A stretch of 43,390 bases of DNA from a virus. Made by a program: the position numbers and the translations under genes. The notes below the pieces were generated by a model, which was not told where the DNA came from, made no database searches, and saw only the letters and a list, made by a program, of their open reading frames with translations. Location of the stretch: positions 1 through 43,390 of the IMG/VR virus record IMGVR_UViG_3300046660_000171. One strand, written 5' to 3'. This document shows positions 6,710-13,827 of this stretch, piece after piece; within the stretch, counting starts at the first letter, position 1, and each line of letters begins with the position of its first letter.

Positions 6710-6958
6710 ATGGCAAAATCACCGATCACAAAATACCGCGAAGCCAATGGCGACATGACGCTCGAAGACTTCGGCAAGCTTCTGAAGCCTGCCGTGGACA
6801 AATCCACCGTCTCCAGATGGGAGCGCGGCGAGCTTCCGTTCAAACGGGCTTTGCAGATTGAAAAGGTGACTGGCATCGATCGCCGGCTCCTCGCCCCGAA
6901 GATGTTCAAGGGGCTCGACAAGCCCTCTGACAAGACTGGGCAGGAGAGTGTAGCGTGA
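6710..6958 (+). CDS. Cro-like HTH regulator
   Basis: 82 residues from the ATG at 6710. In-frame starts at 6686 and 6695 lie inside the operator. MTLEDFGKLLKPAVDKSTVSRWERGELPF is a Cro/CI-type HTH, with STVSRWERG as recognition helix and turn. The C-terminal part (IEKVTGIDRRLLAPKMF) is typical of Cro-like proteins that read plant-associated phage operators. It is the first gene of the rightward operon, overlaps the next gene by 4 bases, and should compete with the repressor for the 17-bp operators. Confidence 0.8.
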   Translation: MAKSPITKYREANGDMTLEDFGKLLKPAVDKSTVSRWERGELPFKRALQIEKVTGIDRRLLAPKMFKGLDKPSDKTGQESVA

Positions 6959-7425
6959 TCTACTTCATCGAATGCAGTGGCCGCATCAAGGTCGGCTTCT
7001 CCCTCAACCCGTGGGGCAGGATGAGCAAGGTTTCGGCTGACGCGCCGTTCCCATGCACGCTGATCGGGGTGATGCCAGGAGACCGGGTAAAGGAAGCGCT
7101 CATTCATGCGCAATGGCGTCATCTTCATTGCCACCGCGAGTGGTTCGCAGCGTCGAAAGACTTCCTTGCATGGATATCCGAGAGCGCCGTAGAGCGCCAA
7201 GCTGACGCCGAAGAGCGGACAAAAGGCTCGATGTGCGGCCTGCCAGTGGCGCGCGGCGACAAGGTTAAGATCGCGAAGGAATGCGGCGTGACGCCTGGAG
7301 CGGTGACGCAATGGCACAAGGTGCCGGCTGAATATTGCGCCATCGTCCCTCGCATCACAGGCCTCGATTTACAGGTTTTACGACCAGACATTTTCGCTGG
7401 CTACGAAACGGGTCGGCTTCAATGA
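6955..7425 (+). CDS. GIY-YIG-like (MUG113/T5orf172) domain fused to a YdaS/Cro-like HTH
   Basis: 156 residues with two visible parts. Residues 1-64 match the GIY-YIG relatives: IYFIE, RIKVGFS (Lys12-Val-Gly), Arg22, then KEALIHAQW with Glu47 and His51, and a REWF end. Residues 100-147 (GDKVKIAKECGVTPGAVTQW, then LRPDIF) form a Cro/YdaS-type HTH. GIY-YIG folds cut or bind DNA; joining one to a phage HTH suggests sequence-directed binding or cutting, but only the domain match is seen. It starts at an ATGA overlap with the Cro-like gene. Confidence 0.75.
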   Translation: MIYFIECSGRIKVGFSLNPWGRMSKVSADAPFPCTLIGVMPGDRVKEALIHAQWRHLHCHREWFAASKDFLAWISESAVERQADAEERTKGSMCGLPVARGDKVKIAKECGVTPGAVTQWHKVPAEYCAIVPRITGLDLQVLRPDIFAGYETGRLQ

Positions 7426-7468
7426 CCCGTCCCGTCCCCACCGATAGAACCACAGGGAGGGCAACCGC

Positions 7469-7786
7469 GTGACCACACTCAACTCGAAAGACATAAAAGC
7501 CGTCCGCAAGCCTCATTGCTGCGAGCAGTGCAATAGGATGATCACTGTTGGCGAGCCCGCGAAATACAGATTCGGCATCTGGGAAGGCGAGCCATTCGGC
7601 ACATACACCCATCCGGAATGCGACGCGGCTGCGCACGAATACGCCACCATGAACGACCTCTGGTTCGAAGAGTACCCATGGTTCCAGTTCATGGATGACA
7701 GCGAGCATGGTCACCACTCTTGGCTCCTTGGTAAGCATCCGATCGTCGCGGCTCGCCTCAATATCGAGAAGGTGCACGCAGCATGA
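7469..7786 (+). CDS. Zinc-ribbon-like phage protein, 105 aa
   Basis: GTG start at 7469 behind GGGAGGGC. KPHCCEQCNRMITVGE at residues 14-29 and THPECDAAAHEY near 48-58 supply Cys/His ligands for one zinc site. The middle is aromatic (YRFGIWEGEPFGTY). Such proteins are frequent in Rhizobiales and proteobacterial phage early regions without known function. Overlaps the next gene by 4 bases. Confidence 0.72.
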   Translation: MTTLNSKDIKAVRKPHCCEQCNRMITVGEPAKYRFGIWEGEPFGTYTHPECDAAAHEYATMNDLWFEEYPWFQFMDDSEHGHHSWLLGKHPIVAARLNIEKVHAA

Positions 7787-8052
7787 CCCCCTCCACCAAT
7801 CCCACGACAGAAACCGAATGGCGAGACATCAGCACTGCGCCGAAGGATTGGACCGACATTCTTCTATACGTCCCGAGCGAAGACGACGGCACTGGATCTG
7901 AGGGCGTCGTCAAGGGCTGGTACAGCATGAAAGATGGCGGCTTCGACTGCTGGATGACTTACGAAGCTAGCGACGGGCAAATCTTTCCCACGCATTGGAT
8001 TCCTCTTCCAAAGCCACCCATCCCACACCAAGACCAGGGAGTAAACGCATGA
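7783..8052 (+). CDS. DUF551-like protein (paralogue 1)
   Basis: 89 residues. WRDISTAPKDWTDILLYVPS at the start and THWIPLPKPP near the end are the DUF551 hallmarks (W..I..AP and .HW.PLP..P). The protein is small and beta-rich. DUF551 is common in phage early regions and its function is unknown. Related proteins are at 8225-8449 and 31198-31659. Confidence 0.85.
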   Translation: MTPSTNPTTETEWRDISTAPKDWTDILLYVPSEDDGTGSEGVVKGWYSMKDGGFDCWMTYEASDGQIFPTHWIPLPKPPIPHQDQGVNA

Positions 8053-8228
8053 CCGACTTCGCCCCCATCTTCATCGCCATTCCTGTCGGAGCTGTATCGT
8101 TTTGCATGGTCAAGGCGTTCGTGGACTTCCTCAAGCGCAATCTCGATCAGCGCTTTCCAAACTCGGACGATGAAGGCGAGATCGAAGCCCTACTGGCTGA
8201 CGGCCTCGAACTGGAGCTGGCACGATGA
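8049..8228 (+). CDS. Small membrane protein, 59 aa
   Basis: The ATG at 8049 overlaps the previous stop. One N-terminal membrane helix (APIFIAIPVGAVSFCMVKAF) is followed by a charged acidic tail. It sits between two DUF551 paralogues. Function unknown. Confidence 0.7.
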   Translation: MTDFAPIFIAIPVGAVSFCMVKAFVDFLKRNLDQRFPNSDDEGEIEALLADGLELELAR

Positions 8229-8449
8229 GCGAGTGGCAGGACATCAGCACGGCTCCTAAGCACTACAAGCCGATCTTGGCATGTGATCCAGCCAAAGGAT
8301 ACGAGGCCATCGTCGTCCATAACGGCTCCGAATGGGAGATCCTCAGATATGACGGGTTCCTGATGGGCGCTGGTTTCTATCCGACCCTTTGGCACCCGCT
8401 CCCAGAGCCACCAATCACCAACCCCGACAGCTCTCTCACCCCTCCCTGA
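8225..8449 (+). CDS. DUF551-like protein (paralogue 2)
   Basis: 74 residues beginning EWQDISTAPKHYKPILACDP and ending TLWHPLPEPP, the same scaffold as the protein at 7783-8052 with a shorter middle. The two probably arose by duplication, as both ends align while the intervening residues differ. Function unknown. Confidence 0.83.
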   Translation: MSEWQDISTAPKHYKPILACDPAKGYEAIVVHNGSEWEILRYDGFLMGAGFYPTLWHPLPEPPITNPDSSLTPP

Positions 8450-8732
8450 TCGAGGACTGTCTGGCGCTGCCGTCATCGCCCTCCCTCGATGGCGGCAGCA
8501 ACCTCATTCTCGGCAGCGTAAATCGCGCCATCATTAGAACTGCCAGCTCGCCAATCGTAGGCGGAACGTCCCAATCGGGCGAGCTGGCTTCTTCAGAGCC
8601 GATCGGGCGGCGGTAGGCTCTGATCTGAATAACTGGTTCCCGAGTTGCCTCGGCGGGCCGCAACGGAGAGGCCGCATAAGGCCCTGCAAGGCCCTGGGTC
8701 TCTCCGTTAGCAATGTGAGTGCTTTGGTTCAT
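8436..8732 (-). CDS. Candidate leftward gene inside the rightward operon, 98 aa
   Basis: The minus-strand ATG at 8732 has a perfect AAGGAG eight bases upstream, and the frame runs through a 300-base stretch with no rightward gene. The protein has a hydrophobic segment (TIGELAVLMMARFTLPRM) after a Pro/Ser-rich N-terminus. I do not recognise it, and the composition is not strongly coding-like. It could be a small antisense-encoded protein or chance. It overlaps the end of DUF551 paralogue 2 by 14 bases. Confidence 0.4.
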   Translation of the reverse strand: MNQSTHIANGETQGLAGPYAASPLRPAEATREPVIQIRAYRRPIGSEEASSPDWDVPPTIGELAVLMMARFTLPRMRLLPPSREGDDGSARQSSIREG

Positions 8733-8780
8733 CTCTGCAACTCCTTCAACAAGGGCAAGATGCACCAAAGGAGATCGGCA

Positions 8781-9176
8781 GTGTCGGGAACTTCACCCGA
8801 GGATTCGGGAAATCTAAAACAGGGCGTTAGTAAGAAAATGGACGATGTAGCAACCGCAAACTTCTTGGTTTCCGAGATAGCACACGGGAAGCGGCACGTC
8901 GGCGAAATGCTCCACACGGCGTGGAAGGAGCTAAACCGACGCTTCCCGCACCGTGACGAGCCAGACAAGAGATGGACAGAGCGCCGCCTGCGGGGGTGGT
9001 GGAACAACGAGAGCAGGATCGTGAGGCATCACCAGATGGTGGAACTCTTCGAGACGGCGGAAGCTCTCAAAAGAGCGAGGGATGAGCATGCAGAATACAG
9101 AGCCAAGACCGCCCGTCTTCGTCAGATGGCTGAGCTTGTCGCGGCGGATGAAAATCGCGGCATGGCTGAGAGATAA
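8781..9176 (+). CDS. Phage regulatory-type protein, 131 aa
   Basis: The GTG at 8781 is chosen for AAAGGAG seven bases upstream; the ATG at 8838 has no good ribosome site. The middle (KRWTERRLRGWWNNESRIVRHHQM) resembles the small helical DNA-binding-like proteins of Rhizobiales prophages, and the C-terminus is a helix/coiled coil (ALKRARDEHAEYRAKTARLR). Function unproven. Confidence 0.65.
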   Translation: MSGTSPEDSGNLKQGVSKKMDDVATANFLVSEIAHGKRHVGEMLHTAWKELNRRFPHRDEPDKRWTERRLRGWWNNESRIVRHHQMVELFETAEALKRARDEHAEYRAKTARLRQMAELVAADENRGMAER

Positions 9177-9234
9177 GGGTGCTTCGTGGGCGGAATGGAT
9201 CTGCCCAGAGCTGAAAGACAACGAGAGGAAATGA
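9148..9234 (+). CDS. Tiny protein, 28 aa
   Basis: The ATG at 9148 overlaps the end of the previous gene, with GCGGCGG upstream. The peptide MKIAAWLRDKGASWAEWIC and a short charged tail end at 9234, overlapping the next gene's region. It resembles very small tryptophan-rich phage proteins, but the length gives little statistical support. Confidence 0.35.
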   Translation: MKIAAWLRDKGASWAEWICPELKDNERK

Positions 9235-9236
9235 CC

Positions 9237-9899
9237 ATGAAGACGACCGTTGACGCAAATCTCTTCCGTCTCGTTTGGACGACGGTAAGCCGTGAAGAGA
9301 CAAGATATTACCTCAATGGCGTGTCGATCGAGCCGCACCCGGAAAAGGGCGCGCTGCTCATATCGACTGACGGGCACCGCATGATCGTCGCCTATGACGA
9401 AAACGGCCATTGCGATGAAAAGATCATCGTGAAGCTGCCTAAGTATGCCCTGCAGGAATGCAAACACAAGCCTGTTCATGGATCATCTCGCATCCTCGAA
9501 ATCGAACATAGTGGCATCGGCAACGCGAAGATTTCACAGATCAATTCCGGTGAGATTTCCGATGTCCTGACCGTCTATGACGTGCTGATCGACGGGACGT
9601 TCGTAGATTGGCGCAGGGTCGTGCCTGATATGTCGGAAGAGCCGGCAGGAACCATCGGCGTTTGTTTCAATGCAAAGTACCTGAAGGAGTTTGGCGCGCT
9701 CGGCCAGGAAATCACCAAGACGATCGACGGCGCATCACCTGCGTTCATCATTCAAAAGCAGTCTGGCGGAGCACCAACGATCATTCGGTGGTCAGGCGTG
9801 AGGCACATTTTTGGCGTCTTCATGCCGATGCGTTTCGACGACAAGGACATCGGCATTCCGAAGTTCATCGCGCTTCCAGCACCTCAAGAAGCAGCCTAG
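9237..9899 (+). CDS. Sliding-clamp-like protein (DnaN-type domain)
   Basis: 220 residues from the ATG at 9237 (GAGAGG eight bases upstream; an ATG at 9231 is an alternative). TRYYLNGVSIEP followed by LLISTDGHRMIVAYDE is a DnaN domain signature. At about 220 residues it is far shorter than the three-domain bacterial clamp (about 366), so it should be a divergent or two-domain clamp. It may tether a polymerase or compete with the host clamp; this is inference. It precedes the methyltransferase gene. Confidence 0.75.
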   Translation: MKTTVDANLFRLVWTTVSREETRYYLNGVSIEPHPEKGALLISTDGHRMIVAYDENGHCDEKIIVKLPKYALQECKHKPVHGSSRILEIEHSGIGNAKISQINSGEISDVLTVYDVLIDGTFVDWRRVVPDMSEEPAGTIGVCFNAKYLKEFGALGQEITKTIDGASPAFIIQKQSGGAPTIIRWSGVRHIFGVFMPMRFDDKDIGIPKFIALPAPQEAA

Positions 9900-9928
9900 A
9901 CCCCCACCCACTGACATACGAGGCGGCG

Positions 9929-11245
9929 ATGACGAACATAACCTACGGAAGCGTTTGCAGCGGAATAGAAGCGGCTACGCAGGCTTGGCATCCGCTCGGC
10001 TGGCGACCGGCCTTCTTCAGTGAGATCGAACCGTTCCCGTCCGCTGCTCTTGCTCATCATTACCCTTCAGTTCCGAACCACGGCGACATGACCAAATTCG
10101 AGGAGTGGCCCGAACATGCAATTGACCTTCTTGTCGGAGGAACGCCCTGCCAGTCCTTCTCAGTCGCAGGACTTCGGAAGGGCCTTGATGATCCGCGCGG
10201 CAACCTCATGCTCACCTATCTTGCCATCGCTCGACGCTATCAGCCCCGCTGGCTGGTTTGGGAAAACGTCCCCGGCGTCTTGTCTTCTAACGGAGGAAGG
10301 GACTTTGGAACCTTTATCCGAGGGCTGGAAGAATGCGGGTATCATGCGGCCTGGCGAGTGCTTGACGCTCAATATTGCCGAGTGGACGGCTTTGCCGAAG
10401 CAGTTCCCCAGAGACGCCGGCGTGTGTTCGTTGTCGGATATCTTGGAGACTGGCGAAGTGCCGCAGCGGTATTATTTGAGCGCGAAGGCATGCGCTGGGA
10501 TTCTGCGCCGAGCCGGAAAGCGGGGAAAGGTATTGCCCCGACAATTGCAAGCCGCCCTACAGGCGGTGGTGGCCTCGGGACCGACTTCGACCTTGACGGA
10601 GGATTGATCGCCTCAACAGGCAGTGTGCCACACTGCCTGAATGCAGGCGGCATGGGCCGGATCGACTACGAGACAGAGACCATGGTCGCCCATCCCATGA
10701 CCCTTGCCATCCGTGGGCGGGATGGTCAGCCAGATATTGAATGGCGGCAGGACGGCACGGCTAACGCCATTCTCACGCCAAATGGCGGCAGGGCAGGTAT
10801 AGGCGTTGGGGCAATAGCTTTTGGCGCTCAAAACAGCTCAAGCCAAGGCGATGGCGTCTCATATGAGATTGTCTCCACGCTGGACAAGAGCAAGACGCCA
10901 GCCGTAGCCCACGCGATACAGGCGGGTGCGCTGCGTGAGAACCCCAACAGCGGGCCAGACGGAGCCGGAGTTCAGGAAGGCATTGCCTACACGCTGGAAG
11001 CCCGCGCAGAAGTTCAGGCAGTGCAAGCCGCTTGGGCAGTGCGCCGTCTAACGCCTACCGAATGCGAGCGCCTGCAGGGCTTCCCTGACGGATACACCCA
11101 AGTTCCTAACCGCGGGAAACCGGCTGCAGACGGGCCACGATACAAGGCCCTCGGTAATTCCATGGCTGTCAACTGCATGCGTTGGATAGGCCAGCGGATC
11201 GACACCATGGAAGCCATCCTCGAAGCAGAGAGGACAGCAGCATGA
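9929..11245 (+). CDS. DNA cytosine-5 methyltransferase
   Basis: 438 residues. Motif I (GSVCSGIEAA, residues 7-16) binds AdoMet; motif IV GTPCQSFS has catalytic Cys74; motif VI WENV is at 111-114; motif VIII QRRRR is at 161-165; motifs IX-X (RRLTPTECERLQGFPDGY and RYKALGNSMAV) are C-terminal. The variable region of about 200 residues between VIII and IX should set the target site and is Gly-rich. Methylation could protect phage DNA from host restriction. No restriction nuclease lies next to it. The upstream sequence GAGGCGG is a modest ribosome site. Confidence 0.93.
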   Translation: MTNITYGSVCSGIEAATQAWHPLGWRPAFFSEIEPFPSAALAHHYPSVPNHGDMTKFEEWPEHAIDLLVGGTPCQSFSVAGLRKGLDDPRGNLMLTYLAIARRYQPRWLVWENVPGVLSSNGGRDFGTFIRGLEECGYHAAWRVLDAQYCRVDGFAEAVPQRRRRVFVVGYLGDWRSAAAVLFEREGMRWDSAPSRKAGKGIAPTIASRPTGGGGLGTDFDLDGGLIASTGSVPHCLNAGGMGRIDYETETMVAHPMTLAIRGRDGQPDIEWRQDGTANAILTPNGGRAGIGVGAIAFGAQNSSSQGDGVSYEIVSTLDKSKTPAVAHAIQAGALRENPNSGPDGAGVQEGIAYTLEARAEVQAVQAAWAVRRLTPTECERLQGFPDGYTQVPNRGKPAADGPRYKALGNSMAVNCMRWIGQRIDTMEAILEAERTAA

Positions 11246-11496
11246 GCACCTGGTACGACATAGCAGCCGAACGCATCCGGCAACTGGATGCAACGCTGCC
11301 GGCCGACATGCCTATCAAGGATCGGCGGAAAGCGGTTCAGGACGCCTATTCCTTCGGCCCTCGGAAGTATTGGCCCTACAAGGCGTGGTGCAAAGCACAG
11401 CGGGAATACCTGAACCGGTTCCTGAAGTCTGACACCGCCGTGCCTGAGAAGCACCTTTCGCCGCTCGAACGCATGATGCGGGGAGCCGGCCAATGA
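11242..11496 (+). CDS. Phage protein, 84 aa, unknown function
   Basis: The ATG at 11242 overlaps the methyltransferase stop. DATLPADMPIKDRRKAV and KYWPYKAWCKAQREYLNRF are features I recognise from small Rhizobiales phage proteins that sit before RusA, but they carry no assigned function. Helical and basic. Confidence 0.75.
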   Translation: MSTWYDIAAERIRQLDATLPADMPIKDRRKAVQDAYSFGPRKYWPYKAWCKAQREYLNRFLKSDTAVPEKHLSPLERMMRGAGQ

Positions 11497-11846
11497 TGCG
11501 CTTCCTACTTCCTTATCCCCCGAGCGGCTGGGATCTATACAACGGCTGGGGCAAAGAGCGCCGGCTATCCAGCACCTACAAGAAATGGCGCACCGACGCC
11601 GGGTATTTCATCAAGGCGCCGGCAAAGCCGATCGACCGTCCGTTCTCCATCGCCATTGCGCTCAAGCGCCAGAACATTCGCCAAGACATCGACAACCGCT
11701 CAAAGGCCGTCCTCGACTGCCTGCAGCACTATGGCGTCATCAAGAACGACAATCTGTGCGAGCGGCTTTCCATGCATTGGGATGCGGATCTTCCGGCCGA
11801 TTGCGTCGTAATTTTGCAGGTTGCTGAAGAAGGAATGGCGGCATGA
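11493..11846 (+). CDS. rusA: RusA-family Holliday junction resolvase
   Basis: 117 residues. The N-terminal FLLPYPPSGWDLYNGW corresponds to the RusA start (LPYPPS.N). RQDIDNRSKAVLDCL supplies Asp65, Asp67 and Lys71, and GVIKNDN supplies Asp86; these match the acidic metal-binding residues and lysine of RusA. It should cut four-way junctions before packaging. Coupled by 4-base overlaps on both sides; length is standard. Confidence 0.92.
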   Translation: MMRFLLPYPPSGWDLYNGWGKERRLSSTYKKWRTDAGYFIKAPAKPIDRPFSIAIALKRQNIRQDIDNRSKAVLDCLQHYGVIKNDNLCERLSMHWDADLPADCVVILQVAEEGMAA

Positions 11847-12223
11847 CCAACATAATTGAACTTTCGAAATTCAAGCGCAATCGCGATGACCACGTGTGGA
11901 TCGCAGATCTGTCGCTCTTTGAGGACGCAGACAGTTATTCGGCAAGGATCAACTCGGCCTCTGTCGATCTTGAGCTGTCGGATGCCGAGATGCTGCGAAA
12001 AATGGCCGATTGCTTGGATACGATCTCATTCATGGCCCGCCAAGAGGCTGAGAAATATGAGGAGAGTGAGAAGGGGGCGGCGTTGGCGTTCATCTCAGTC
12101 TTCAAGGACGGCTCTGTCCGATCGCGCCTCGATGACGAGCTTATCACCACAAATGAGCAATTTACGTGGCTTGCCGATTGCCTGGATCTCATGAGCGGTG
12201 CCGTTCGTCGTGGGGAGGTCTGA
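11843..12223 (+). CDS. Phage protein, 126 aa, unknown function
   Basis: The ATG overlaps the rusA stop. The protein is acidic, with two similar helical stretches (AEMLRKMADCLDTISFMARQ and FTWLADCLDLMSGAVR) around a beta hairpin. The repeated ADCLD suggests an internal duplication. No recognised domain. Confidence 0.72.
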   Translation: MTNIIELSKFKRNRDDHVWIADLSLFEDADSYSARINSASVDLELSDAEMLRKMADCLDTISFMARQEAEKYEESEKGAALAFISVFKDGSVRSRLDDELITTNEQFTWLADCLDLMSGAVRRGEV

Positions 12224-12225
12224 TC

Positions 12226-12612
12226 ATGACAAAGGAAGATCAGTTCGAAACGTTCTGGCGCACCTACCCCCGCCGCATCGGCAAGGGAGCCGCCCGCAAG
12301 TCATTCGAGAAGGCCCTGAAGCTCGAAAGCTTCGACGGCATCATGACCGGCCTGGAGCGGCAGCTCGCCTACTACACCAGCAAGGAACAACAGTTCATCC
12401 CGCACCCGACGACTTGGCTCAATCAAGAGCGCTGGTCCGACGAGCCCCAGCCCATTCAAAGCAAATCTGGACGGAGAACGATCAGTGACGCAGCGCGCGA
12501 CTTCCTCACCAGCAACGATTATCGCGGCGATGCTTTCGGGCTTCCCAGCCTCATCGACAACGGACCCGGATATGCAGATCAGAGCCTATCTCATGGCGTC
12601 AGGCGGCATTGA
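12226..12612 (+). CDS. Replication-type protein (helicase-loader/DnaT-like C-terminal domain)
   Basis: The ATG at 12226 has GGGGAGG upstream. FETFWRTYPRRIGKGAARKSFEKAL and FIPHPTTWLNQERW form the small domain found at the C-terminus of many phage replication proteins. Here it stands alone near the N-terminus of a 128-residue protein. The last 43 residues overlap the next gene in another frame, so the true functional end may be earlier. It probably takes part in replication initiation or helicase loading. Confidence 0.65.
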   Translation: MTKEDQFETFWRTYPRRIGKGAARKSFEKALKLESFDGIMTGLERQLAYYTSKEQQFIPHPTTWLNQERWSDEPQPIQSKSGRRTISDAARDFLTSNDYRGDAFGLPSLIDNGPGYADQSLSHGVRRH

Positions 12613-12928
12613 GCCGGAAGCACTGGCGCGCGCCGCCGGCAGGTTCATGCGTGGAGAGGTCGCAGGCCATAACAACGCCTTCGCCCCGAGCTGCGCGGAG
12701 TTTGCCGAGGAATGCCGGTTTCAGCAGATGACGATCGCCGCAGAGCGCCGGCCACGCATCGAAAGGGCAGAGCAAAAGGAAGATACATCGCCGCGGGTGG
12801 ATTTTCGGAAGCTCCAGCTTCTCCAAAAGGCGCTGAAGGGTCACCAGCCATCGAGGAAGAAACTCAGGCAGATGTACCCGCACATAGATATCCCGGACGC
12901 ACCACAGCAGCAAGAGGGCGCAGAGTAA
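12485..12928 (+). CDS. Replication-associated phage protein, 147 aa
   Basis: GTG start at 12485 behind GGAG; an ATG at 12530 is possible. The N-terminal half (IIAAMLSGFPASSTTDPDMQIRAYLMA, then ALARAAGRFMRGEV and NNAFAPSCAEFAEECR) resembles phage replication accessory proteins. The C-terminus is basic. The first 128 bases overlap the previous gene. It ends with a stop sharing bases with the next ATG. Confidence 0.65.
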   Translation: MTQRATSSPATIIAAMLSGFPASSTTDPDMQIRAYLMASGGIEPEALARAAGRFMRGEVAGHNNAFAPSCAEFAEECRFQQMTIAAERRPRIERAEQKEDTSPRVDFRKLQLLQKALKGHQPSRKKLRQMYPHIDIPDAPQQQEGAE

Positions 12929-13389
12929 TGAACGTACATGTAACGGCGTTGCAGGAGCAGCATAATCGTCACAAAGCCATCCGGGCCAAGCTGTGGTTTA
13001 CCGAACCGCCAAAGGCCGCCCCTGCTAAAATCGAAACTCCGATCGTCAAGATCATCTACGCCAGGAGGCCAGCGTGGAAACTGCAGGATGTCCACTTCGA
13101 TCTCCATGTCCAGCAGTACCGCAAGCGCCTCATGAGCATCGCATCCGGCCCGAGCATCGTCTACATCCAGGATCGGTGCAGGGAACTCGATGTGTCGTAT
13201 GCCGATATCATCGTACCTTGCCGGCGGCGTGAGTTCGTCCGACCGCGACAGATCATCATGTGGGAACTGCGCCAGAAGTTCAATCTCAGCTATCCGAAGA
13301 TCGGCAAGCTCTTCGGCAATCTCGACCATACTACTGTGATTGCCTCGATGCGCCGGGTGGAGATCCTGAAGGCGAGGGGCGAGCTATGA
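12928..13389 (+). CDS. DnaA domain IV-like DNA-binding protein
   Basis: 153 residues from the ATG at 12928. The C-terminal part (about residues 100-150) reads RPRQIIMWELRQKFNLSYPKIGKLFGNLDHTTVIASMRRVE and matches the DnaA C-terminal HTH, including the DHTTV signature that contacts the DnaA box. There is no AAA+ ATPase domain. It may bind phage origin sites or host DnaA boxes; it lies among replication genes. Confidence 0.8.
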   Translation: MNVHVTALQEQHNRHKAIRAKLWFTEPPKAAPAKIETPIVKIIYARRPAWKLQDVHFDLHVQQYRKRLMSIASGPSIVYIQDRCRELDVSYADIIVPCRRREFVRPRQIIMWELRQKFNLSYPKIGKLFGNLDHTTVIASMRRVEILKARGEL

Positions 13390-13598
13390 GCGTTGCTCCA
13401 GATGTCCACCTAACTCCCCGCGAACTGGAAGTGATCACGTGGATGAGCCACGGGAAGACGGCTTCCGAGATCGGAACCATCCTCAGCCTTTCCGAGCATA
13501 CAGTCACCAGACACGCATGGACTGTCCGGCTCAAGCTTGACGCAGTCAACAGCATCCAACTCATCGCCAAGGCGATCCGAACGGGGATCATCCAATGA
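13386..13598 (+). CDS. Stand-alone LuxR/GerE-type HTH protein
   Basis: 70 residues. LTPRELEVITWMSHGKTASEIGTILSLSEHTVTRHAWTVRLKL is a complete LuxR-type HTH (the usual L+.RE.EVL.....G.+..EIA..L.+S..TV..H pattern). No sensory domain is present, so it is probably a constitutive regulator and a candidate late-gene or host-directed activator. Overlaps both neighbours by 4 bases. Confidence 0.82.
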   Translation: MSVAPDVHLTPRELEVITWMSHGKTASEIGTILSLSEHTVTRHAWTVRLKLDAVNSIQLIAKAIRTGIIQ

Positions 13599-13813
13599 AG
13601 ATCGTATCCTATCTATTGTACATCATTTTTTACGAGACGCTTACCCTTGGCGGGACCGCATATGTGGTGTTCATCCTCGACCAAAGCGGCTGGTGGTGGC
13701 TCCTCGGGTGTCTTTTAAGCTCGGGAATGGTGAAGCCTGAAAGGTGGTCAGGCCTGTGGGATGCATCGATCGCTGAAAAATATCGGAAGACCAAGGAATC
13801 GGAAGCAGAATAG
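13595..13813 (+). CDS. Small two-helix membrane protein, 72 aa
   Basis: The ATG at 13595 overlaps the LuxR-type gene's stop. Hydrophobic segments YLLYIIFYETLTLGGTAYVV and WWWLLGCLLSSGMV are followed by a charged tail. This architecture fits a small inner-membrane phage protein. Function unknown. Confidence 0.7.
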   Translation: MKIVSYLLYIIFYETLTLGGTAYVVFILDQSGWWWLLGCLLSSGMVKPERWSGLWDASIAEKYRKTKESEAE

Positions 13814-13827
13814 CGAGGACTAAAAGC

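Noticed and set aside
7422-7472. 16-codon frame linking two genes by overlaps
   Set aside because: It has exact ATGA and GTGA overlaps with both neighbours but is too short to support as a product.
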